Positions 44,439 through 52,900 of a DNA stretch of 64,000 nucleotides are shown here, in pieces. Origin of the DNA: Cerrena zonata (Eukaryota; Basidiomycota; Agaricomycetes; Polyporales; Cerrenaceae). The notes beneath the pieces are model-generated. The model was not told the DNA's origin. It made no database searches and was given only the letters and a program-made list of their open reading frames with translations. The DNA is taken from positions 248,001 to 312,000 of the forward strand of contig JASBNA010000041.1 in the NCBI GenBank assembly GCA_038087015.1, read 5' to 3'. The translations under genes were made by a program, and so were the position numbers. Numbering within the stretch: position 1 is the stretch's first letter; each line of letters starts with the position of its first letter.

Positions 44439-47400
44439 TTATGCATCATCTGTATAATCTGATTCTGATTCGATGTCGGATCCAAGTTCTTCTTCTCCTG
44501 TGATGGCTTGAAGTCGTCTGTCTGTTCGTCGTACGTAGGGCAATAGCCGGAATGCTGCTGCACCTTGTCTAAGGATGGCTCCGTTGAGCTCCTGTAGGAT
44601 GTATGATCCTGCTTTCGTTCGTTTCACTACTTGAAAAGGTCCTAAGTAGCGGGGACGTGTCTTGCGATTCATAGATTTCTCGATCTTGGAGTTGCGCAAA
44701 AGTACTAGGTCACCCTCCTTATATTCCCCTTGGAATAGTCGGCGGCGGTACTTCTTCTCGAATTCTTCTTTGGATCTGATTCTAGTCTTGATAATGTCGT
44801 GAGATGCTCGATCAACATCGTTATGCTTCTGGTAAAGTTGTCGCATCCTGAGGGTCATGAGCTCGGTGGTTGACATGTCAGGATGGAAGCGTGGGGATAG
44901 GTACGTCTGTTCGAACAGGTCGAATGGAAGGACCGGATGTTGACCATAGAGGAGGTAGTAGGGGGAAAATCCTGTAGACTTGGAAACTGTGACTCTATCT
45001 GTGAAGAATGCATGATGAACATAGTCTGGCCATTGCTGGGTTCGACCTTCACATGCTTTCATCAGAGATTCGCGGATGATAAAATGTCCTCGTTCTACAA
45101 CTCCATTGGCTTTGGAATTGTAGGGTGAAATCTTGATATGAGGAATTCCATATCGACGCATAAGTTCCTTGAATGCAGCTTTGATCTCTGGTCCATTATC
45201 TGTGACAACAGACCCAATCATGCCGTATCGACAGAATATTTCTTCCCAAAAGAACTGAGATAAGTTCTTGGCTTTGGCTTCTCGTAAGGCTCGTCCTTCA
45301 GATACTCGGGATAGATCGTCTCGTGCTGCGACAATAGAGTTGAATCCTTGAGCAGTATTCATCTTCATAATGTCGATGTACACCTTGCCAAAGAGTTGGA
45401 CTGGTCGAGAGATGGTGATGGGCACTTCTACTTTACGTGTACTTCTGACTTGACACTCATGACATGATTTAACATGATGGTGTATGTCATTCCACATATT
45501 GGGCCAGTAGAATCTCTCTTTGAGGGTCTTCATAACTGCATATTCGCCTCGGTGTCCAAGTCCTTCATGAGCGGCTTCAAGTATACTAAGTCGTTTCTCT
45601 ACCTGTTGAACAGCAAGGAGGGGTGGCTTGGATCCATTACGTCTGTAGAGGTGTTTGTCTTTGACAAAGAACCGACTGGCTTTGGTAATGAATCGTTTCC
45701 TTTCTTGAATAGAATCAAAGTGCGGAGATTCAAGAGTGGTTAAGAACTTTTGAATTTCTCGCATAGCATGGTCTTGCTTTGATTCTGCTGTGAGGTAGAC
45801 AGGGATGACTCGTAGAGGGCTGTACTTGATGGGTAGCACTTCATGGGGGTCACTTGCAAAAAGAGCTATCTGATCTAGCCATGAATCGTCTTCTTCGGCA
45901 ATAACTTCTCCGTCTCCTAGTTCTCGTCGTGAGAGTGCGTCGGGTCCAAGATGTCGTTCTGCGGGTACATGGATAAGCTCAAAGTCAAACAAAAGAATGC
46001 CTTGGATCCAACGATTAATGGTAGCATTAGGTTGAAGATCTGGTTTGTTAAGCATTCCTTTGATGTACTTGGCATCAACTTCAACTTGAAGTTTCTTGAC
46101 TCCAACCAAGTAAAGTCTATAGGCTCTTAATGCTCTGAAGAGGCCATATAACTCTAGTTTGGGCTGGGAATACCGTGCTTCGCGTTCGTTCATCGGGATC
46201 GATCCATATCTCGCAGGTCGCTTCCTTCCTTGCTCGTCGCGCTGAGAAAGGATAAAGCCAACAGCAATATAACTAGAGTCAACAGAAAGTACAATGGGGT
46301 ACTCTGAGTCATAGTCAATCGCTTTTAGGGCAGGAGCTGTGGTGATAGCCTGTTTGAGATCTTCGAAAGCTGCTTGACGGCGGTCATTCCAATCAAAGGT
46401 GGCTCCTTGCCGTATGAGTTCAGTGAGGGGTCTAGCACGTTGAGAGTAATTCTGGATCCAGATACGAGCAGTACCACATAGGCCAAGGAATCCTCTGACA
46501 TCTTTCGGTGTCTTTAAGGAGGGCCAGTTATGGATCTTTTCTAGAGTGTTGGGATCTGGTACACGACCATAAGGTGTGCATTTGTGTCCAAGAATAATGA
46601 CCTCGGGTCTGGCTAGCTGAACTTTGGAGGGTGAAAACGTGCCTCCTGCATGTTTGACTCGATGCATGATACGATTGACGTCAATGGCATGTTCCCAAAG
46701 ATAACGACGGATACCGGGGTTCTCTTTGAGGACTTCTGCATTGCCATTTTCATCAGGATAGATAGTGGCAGGTCCTTTGATAGGAAGATCGTCAATGAAA
46801 ATGTCTGCGATGTGTGGCATTTCCATCTTGAGTATGAAGGCCATGCAAGCTTGGAATTCGGCCGGGGAGTTCGTGAATCCAGTGGGTAAGGAAGTGAGTC
46901 GAAGGAGTCCTAATGGAGATAGGAAGGCAGTAAGATCTCTACTCTTGACGTCTATCTTGCGTGCGTCAAAGCCCCAATGCAAATCAAAAGCTGTATAACA
47001 CTTTCGACCTGCAAATGGTTCTACGAAGGCGTCTAGATTAGGTGGGAGGCCTGCATCTCTGATTGTGACAGCATTCAGAGGCTGAAGATCATGGACAATA
47101 CGGAGCTTGCCATTTTTCTTCAATACACAGAACCACTTCGAGCGATAGGATGATTGACTCGATTCATAGACACCTGCAGACATCTTGTCTTTGAGTAAGG
47201 TGATGACCTGACTCCTAAGTCCAGGAGGAATAGGAATGTTGGTAAGGGCCCAGGGGATGTGTTCGATGGTAGGGATGATGTAAGGAGTGAAGTAGTCTTC
47301 TCGTAGGGTACCGCGATGCTCTTCTTCAAAGACCAGGGAATCCTGATTGAGTTGTAAAACCCATTTGAAAAGTTTCTCTTCTTCTGGCCAGAGATACTTA

Positions 47401-49964
47401 TCAGGATTGATGTTCATCTCGTCTAGACGTTCTTGGGTGAGACGTCCATTGGGTATGAATTCTGGAGGGTGCATCGTAAGCTTCGGTAAGCTTAATAGAG
47501 GGTCTTCGGGAAAACGACGTAGCACTCGATCTTCTTCAGGAAATACTCCAGGTACTGGTCTGACTTTCTTGTCTGCACGTTTGTATGCTGTTAACACATC
47601 AGAAGCCATTTCGAACACATAGTCATCATCAACTTCGAGTTGTGTAAGAATACAGAATGGTAAGTCTTGTTCTGTGCCCATGATAACATCGGGCTGAACG
47701 TGAGTGTCCATATTTGGAATATGGGACTTATCAAATCCATATTTTACATACTTAACTCCAGAATTAGAAGTAACTGGGTGGTCACTTTTGAAATTCTGAT
47801 AGTCATTGATGCTCATGTAGAAACTTTTGACGGGCTCGATGGTTTCGGTTTCAATGCACATGGCTGCAGGTCTACTCGATTGTAATTTATTAATACTAAT
47901 ACTGGTAAGACTACCGGCAGGAGTATCAATAGAATTTAATGTCATAGTGGGACTTGGCAAGGATTTGGCATGTGGAATTGAATAAACGGCGGTGGGGATA
48001 GAGGATCGACAAGGAATGTGGACGTGGGGGTCACTTGACGAAGTGGACCAAGAGTGGGAAGAATGTGAATGCATCGAGGGGGATGGAAGTACTCGAGGGA
48101 TGACAGAATCAACCAAGTCTACTTGTGGGAACATAACAGACTTCGGTATTGAGAGTCTGGGTTCGTAGTGAACAGGTAGAGTTGGATTTGAGATCGTCTG
48201 GGGGTCGCTTGACAAAATGAGAGGTTGTCGTAGAGTGATGAGTCCTGACTGGACATGGATAGGGTGTACACGCCCAAAGTCGTGCTTTACCAAACCATGC
48301 TCGATACTGGAAGTATCGTTATTGCCGGTAGGATGATCGTTCGTTAAATGACGATTTCTCATTTTGAGAGGAAGGGGAACGAGTGTGCATGTGTTTGCAG
48401 CAGGACTCGCATAGCGATGGGGTAGATGGACCGTGTGATGATTCGAAGATGGTAGTGTGACCATAGACAGGGCACAGATAGGGCTTGTGGGCATGAGAGG
48501 TGCGTGTATAGCCAAACTGGGCTCGATATCAAAAATATCGTTATTGCCTGTAAATGTATCCAATGACCGAATTGTCGAGTCAAGACACAAGTCAAGGGTA
48601 CTTACTGATGATGTCGGTCCGTCGAGACAATCGTAAGTAAGTAGTCCAGTGGGAATGGGGGTTCGAGTAGGGTTCCAGAGGGTGTGGGAATGTGGGGGAA
48701 TCGAAATCGAGAGCAGTTGGACGGCGTCGAAAGCGAGTAGGTGGAAGGGAATGTGTCGACGGGACACGAGAGTATCGAGGTCAATAATGAAACGACCGTC
48801 GATCATGACATCACAGCCTTCTAGCGTAGAGCTTAGATGGGCATGGGAGATCACGGAAACTCGGGAGGAATTGGGAGCACACGAGGCTTGGTGCTTAAGA
48901 GGAAGCGCCGTGCCATGTGGCTTTGAAGTCAAGGACCAACGCGCGGAAGTCCGAGGGTATATGCTAGTGAGGTCGAAAGTAGGCAAGCTGAGAGGAAGCT
49001 GCCGGTTCGAATCCTCGAGCAGGAACTCGTGTTTTAAGTCTTTACAAGAAAGACTTGAGGCGCCGAACTTATGACAAGGTCGTGGGTTCGATTCCTCACG
49101 CGTGAGTTCATACCGGGAGGGTGTCCTGATACAAAATGCCGTAGACGGGACCGGGCTCTTCGGAGAGAGCGTTTCTAATATACAACTTAAGTAGGTACCG
49201 GGTCCTGTACTCCAGTAGACTACAAAAGGGCCGAGACGAGAGAGAGAGAGAAAAAGAAAAGAAAAAGGACATAAGAAATCGAAAAAGAAAAGAAAATCAG
49301 AATAAAACAAAAGTCGGTTTCGACTCGTACCGGTTGAGCGGCGTAAATGCGTGATAAACGCGAGAAGAAAGAGTGTCCTGTTGAAGGACTTATACAGAGA
49401 CAAGTCTCTGTATTCGATCGTGAATCCGAAGTCGAAGGGGAAGAGTGGGGGTGTGCCTTGGGCAAGAGGGAAATGAAGAGAGAAACGGAAAGGGGAAATT
49501 GAAACGGGATCTGGGGTTTTGTATATAGAATGGCCGTGAGTGGGGGTAGGGAGACACAAGAGAAACAGATATGTTTTATGGGTTTTGGGGGTTAAGTCGA
49601 GAAATAGAGGAAAAGAAGAAAAAGAAAATACGAGACAAAAGGAAATCGAGTTGTCCAGAGGAAAAGAGAAGTCGAGACATTGGTCGTCGACAATTCGCGA
49701 ATGCGCGAGTGTACAGGCACCGGCAAAAGCGTTGGGTGTTCGAGTCTTCGACGCTCGAACGCTTTCTGAGAGTAAATCAAAGAAAGGATAAGTTTCCCAA
49801 TCTCGTGAGGTGATTAAGAAACTTACAGACTGGCTCATCGGCTGCACGAGCATGAGTCGCTCGAAGATGAAAAGGAGTGGGACCGAAGGGGGCACCAAGT
49901 TGTCCAGACATCCGAATCTCGACGATCCAGTTATGAACACGAGAGTTGTCAAGTCCAAACTCAT
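44439..49964 (-). CDS. Ty3/gypsy pol frame: reverse transcriptase, RNase H, integrase
   Basis: A frame of 1,841 codons. The first ~400 are low-complexity and may not be translated. About 48900-47700 encodes a Ser/Pro/His-rich region without a recognised domain. Reverse transcriptase lies at about 47320-46600 (WFCVLKKNGKLRIVHDLQPLNAVT, LPTGFTNSPAEFQ and the catalytic FIDD variant of YxDD). RNase H is at about 46310-46000 (VLSVDSSYIAVGFILSQ). The integrase zinc finger is at about 45590-45450 (H-x4-H..C-x2-C in HEGLGHRG..CHECQ). The DDE core is at about 45390-45080 (VYIDIMKMN, VVTDNGPEIKAAF, NSKANGVVERGHFI). A C-terminal basic chromo-like tail (RYLGPFQVVKRTKAGSYILQEL) precedes the stop at 44439. 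All catalytic motifs are present. It overlaps the upstream frame at 49777-49964. Confidence 0.85.
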   Translation of the reverse strand: MSLDLTTLVFITGSSRFGCLDNLVPPSVPLLFIFERLMLVQPMSQSVSFLITSRDWETYPFFDLLSESVRASKTRTPNAFAGACTLAHSRIVDDQCLDFSFPLDNSISFCLVFSFSSFPLFLDLTPKTHKTYLFLLCLPTPTHGHSIYKTPDPVSISPFRFSLHFPLAQGTPPLFPFDFGFTIEYRDLSLYKSFNRTLFLLAFITHLRRSTGTSRNRLLFYSDFLFFFDFLCPFSFLFLSLSRLGPFVVYWSTGPGTYLSCILETLSPKSPVPSTAFCIRTPSRYELTREESNPRPCHKFGASSLSCKDLKHEFLLEDSNRQLPLSLPTFDLTSIYPRTSARWSLTSKPHGTALPLKHQASCAPNSSRVSVISHAHLSSTLEGCDVMIDGRFIIDLDTLVSRRHIPFHLLAFDAVQLLSISIPPHSHTLWNPTRTPIPTGLLTYDCLDGPTSSVSTLDLCLDSTIRSLDTFTGNNDIFDIEPSLAIHAPLMPTSPICALSMVTLPSSNHHTVHLPHRYASPAANTCTLVPLPLKMRNRHLTNDHPTGNNDTSSIEHGLVKHDFGRVHPIHVQSGLITLRQPLILSSDPQTISNPTLPVHYEPRLSIPKSVMFPQVDLVDSVIPRVLPSPSMHSHSSHSWSTSSSDPHVHIPCRSSIPTAVYSIPHAKSLPSPTMTLNSIDTPAGSLTSISINKLQSSRPAAMCIETETIEPVKSFYMSINDYQNFKSDHPVTSNSGVKYVKYGFDKSHIPNMDTHVQPDVIMGTEQDLPFCILTQLEVDDDYVFEMASDVLTAYKRADKKVRPVPGVFPEEDRVLRRFPEDPLLSLPKLTMHPPEFIPNGRLTQERLDEMNINPDKYLWPEEEKLFKWVLQLNQDSLVFEEEHRGTLREDYFTPYIIPTIEHIPWALTNIPIPPGLRSQVITLLKDKMSAGVYESSQSSYRSKWFCVLKKNGKLRIVHDLQPLNAVTIRDAGLPPNLDAFVEPFAGRKCYTAFDLHWGFDARKIDVKSRDLTAFLSPLGLLRLTSLPTGFTNSPAEFQACMAFILKMEMPHIADIFIDDLPIKGPATIYPDENGNAEVLKENPGIRRYLWEHAIDVNRIMHRVKHAGGTFSPSKVQLARPEVIILGHKCTPYGRVPDPNTLEKIHNWPSLKTPKDVRGFLGLCGTARIWIQNYSQRARPLTELIRQGATFDWNDRRQAAFEDLKQAITTAPALKAIDYDSEYPIVLSVDSSYIAVGFILSQRDEQGRKRPARYGSIPMNEREARYSQPKLELYGLFRALRAYRLYLVGVKKLQVEVDAKYIKGMLNKPDLQPNATINRWIQGILLFDFELIHVPAERHLGPDALSRRELGDGEVIAEEDDSWLDQIALFASDPHEVLPIKYSPLRVIPVYLTAESKQDHAMREIQKFLTTLESPHFDSIQERKRFITKASRFFVKDKHLYRRNGSKPPLLAVQQVEKRLSILEAAHEGLGHRGEYAVMKTLKERFYWPNMWNDIHHHVKSCHECQVRSTRKVEVPITISRPVQLFGKVYIDIMKMNTAQGFNSIVAARDDLSRVSEGRALREAKAKNLSQFFWEEIFCRYGMIGSVVTDNGPEIKAAFKELMRRYGIPHIKISPYNSKANGVVERGHFIIRESLMKACEGRTQQWPDYVHHAFFTDRVTVSKSTGFSPYYLLYGQHPVLPFDLFEQTYLSPRFHPDMSTTELMTLRMRQLYQKHNDVDRASHDIIKTRIRSKEEFEKKYRRRLFQGEYKEGDLVLLRNSKIEKSMNRKTRPRYLGPFQVVKRTKAGSYILQELNGAILRQGAAAFRLLPYVRRTDRRLQAITGEEELGSDIESESDYTDDA

Positions 49965-52900
49965 AGAACATTCGCAAGAGTTCCCGGTGTTGAGCAGCTC
50001 GAGGGGGAAGTCCTGGGTGATTGTCGATGAACGTAAGCAACCGGCGAATGCGAGACTTTTCTACACTGAACAGGAAGGGGTTTCCGTGAGGTTCAGGATC
50101 GTCTCGAAGGAGGTAAAGCCGCCAGCGTAAAGCTTCTACATCGTGACCTTCCACTGGGGAGTAACGAATAAAGTTCTCCCAAGGGAAGAACTCGTGTTGC
50201 CCAAGTTCTTGAGTAACAGCCTCCAGATTGAAGTGAAAGATGTCGCGGAAGAACCACAGAGTGCGACTTTGAAACGCTGCCATAGACAGGTCACCGACGT
50301 TGAGAGGGATCCCATTAGGAGCTGTGGCTGCTGGCCGAAGGTGAGGGTGAGCGTACGGGTCGGTAGATTCAACCAGATGTCGTGCAGCAGGGGGAATAGT
50401 TGACAAGTCGATATTGGTGTCATAGGGTGGGATGGAGTCCGTGCTTTCACGTGAGGGAGCTCCAGAGGACGTGTCAGGGGACAAGGAGGATGCTCGAGGA
50501 CTAGAGAGTCGGTGTCGAGCAAAGTGCAAGAAAGCCTGCATTCCAATGAGATCAGCTTCTTCTCCTGTTCGCAAGTCTACCTTAACCGGTTCCTGAACAA
50601 GTTCCGGGGTTGCTGAGGGAGCTGATGGATATCCTAGTGTAGAGGATCCATTGTCAGATTCCGAAGATGAGCCTAAGCTCATGTCCTCATCCTCTGAGTC
50701 CTCGTCGAATTCGTCCTGGTCACTGTAGATCTCTCCCTCCTCGGTTTCAGTACTGGTGTGACTACCGAGGGACTCACTATCCGAATCCATGAGGGAATCG
50801 ACTGGTGAGTCAGACCGGGAGGGAGCTGGGGTAGCAATGGCTGAACATTCTTGTTGGTAAGCAATACTTCGGAGGGGACTGGGAGCGAAGGGAATAGACT
50901 CACTACTCAACCCATTCTGCCGGTGTAGTGGGAGAGTTCGATGAAGAGGGGATCGTCGTCGTTCCAACACACGAGCAGGGTCTCGTCGAACTGGGGACTC
51001 AGATCGAGAGGGGGTGTAGATGTGCTCGCGGCTAGGACGTCGATCAGGGGACGACACTACACTGATGTCGGAATCTTTGGCAATGTTAGTTTGTAGATCA
51101 AGGTAACGATCTATTAACATACTAGTGTCATCATCGGTTATCATGTCGGTAGTTTCGTCTTCCAAAGCTTCTTCATTCTCTGGCACAGGAGAAGGGTGAG
51201 CAACGATTGAGTCATCGTCAGAGGCAGTCGCATAGTCTGAGTCTTCAGAGTCCGAGTTAGGTGGAACAGACTCCAAACTGGGCATACTGCTAGTGCTAGA
51301 GTCGGCACCAGACCGGATGGTGTTAAGCCACTCCTCAAAGCTGACTTCGATAGGAGGGAAGTCGAGGGACCAGAGGTCATAAGCATGTGAGATGCGGGTG
51401 GTCTGGAGTCGATTGATTCCAAGCACGCAAGGGGGGACTTGAGGAAGGGAGAGTCCCTCTCTGATCGCAATGCGGCGGGCAGCAGAGTATGTAGATTCGC
51501 AGAGAACGTGGTTGTCGTATTGGCATTCTGAAGCAACCAGAGCGAAGTTGAAGTCGTAGGGAGGTGGGGGTTGAGTAGGTTGACCAAGGTCGGCAGGAGT
51601 GGATGAAGAAGCAGAGCCTGAGGGATGAGCAAGATGAGCCGGCTCGACGGGATGATCGAGGCGTGATCGAATCTCGGCGCCGTCATCAAGAGGTTCGCAC
51701 GTGGTAAGAAACACGCTACTCGGTGCCTGAAACGTGGTTTCCATTAAGTCCGAAGTCCTCGATCTCGGATCAAATCTCGGGGATCGACTTACTTCCTCAT
51801 TGCTTGTATCAACCTGTCCGTCGTCCTCTCTCTCCTCTCTAGCAACCTCCTCGCTTGTTTCTTCGCTTCTTCTGGACTGGCTGTCTTGGCTCAGCTCTTC
51901 AACTGTGGGAAAAAGGGTCTCCCACCTGTCAGCACCTGTCTCCCATACTCCCATAACGACATCGCCATGCAAGACTGTAGGAGCATCGTCGGGACGTGAA
52001 GGATCCGCGTACACCAACGTACTGCTGGGCGCAGTGAAGAATCTTGCGTGGTCATCAGCTCGCTCGCGGTCGTATTGGAGACGATGGAGGTAAGGGGTCG
52101 CAATGGTACCAGAAAGGTGAGGTTGGTCCTCTGAAGCGTTGAGTCTGATGTTATCTCTAGCCGCGATGAATCCCTCAGGACCAGGGGGGATAATCGTACC
52201 AATAGGGCGAACAGAAGCCTCTCGTTGAGGATCGACATTACGACTGAAGGTACGTCGAGTTAGACGAAGACGAATAGCTGTCAAGAAGGAGGGCATCGCC
52301 ACTTTGGGGAAGATGCGGAACCTAGGCTTGGTAGGTCGAGGGGGATTGGTACTTATCTTCTTTTCTGCTAGGGTATGTTTATCAAATACGATAGCAGGTA
52401 AGACAGGGAAATATGACCGTGGACCTGAGGCCGAGATCTCAGGTACGTCATGTTTTCCCTTCCAATGCCTGAAGTCTTCGTAATTTGAAGACTTCCACTT
52501 GGCCAATACGCTAGTGCCCTGCGACAGTCGGCTTTCTGTCTCGTTCTCGACTGAGTCCATGGCTAGGGGCTCGCTCATCTTGTTATGTGCTGGGGGGATT
52601 CTTGACTCCTCTTGAACCTCGTTCTGTGGACCTATGGATCTGCTGATAGCTTGCTGACTACACTGCCGGTCTTCATCGTCTCGTTCTTGCTGAGGAATAC
52701 CATTCTGAGGCTTGGTAACGCTTCTATGGCAGGCTACAAATCCATGCGACGTTTCATTGCGGCAGGCTGAGCAATCGTCCTGGGTGTTGATCTCCTGAGC
52801 AAGATTGTTGGGGGTCTTGGTCTCAGATCGACCAACTTGTTGGGAAAACGAAGTTTCCAGCGCGGCGATGAGGGATTCTGGGGTGGAATACATTGGGCTA

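Noticed and set aside
49006..49093. Two perfect Pol III B-box words (GGTTCGAATCC, GGTTCGATTCC) suggesting tRNA genes in the retrotransposon
   Set aside because: The T-stems do not pair, no acceptor stem or well-placed A box is found, and the spacing does not fit a tRNA. They may be tRNA-derived debris but cannot be called RNA genes.
49160..49960. First ~250 codons of the pol frame as a real protein segment
   Set aside because: Composition is extreme Phe/Leu/Ser from a purine-rich opposite strand. It is probably open by chance, or used only as the overlap for frame change.
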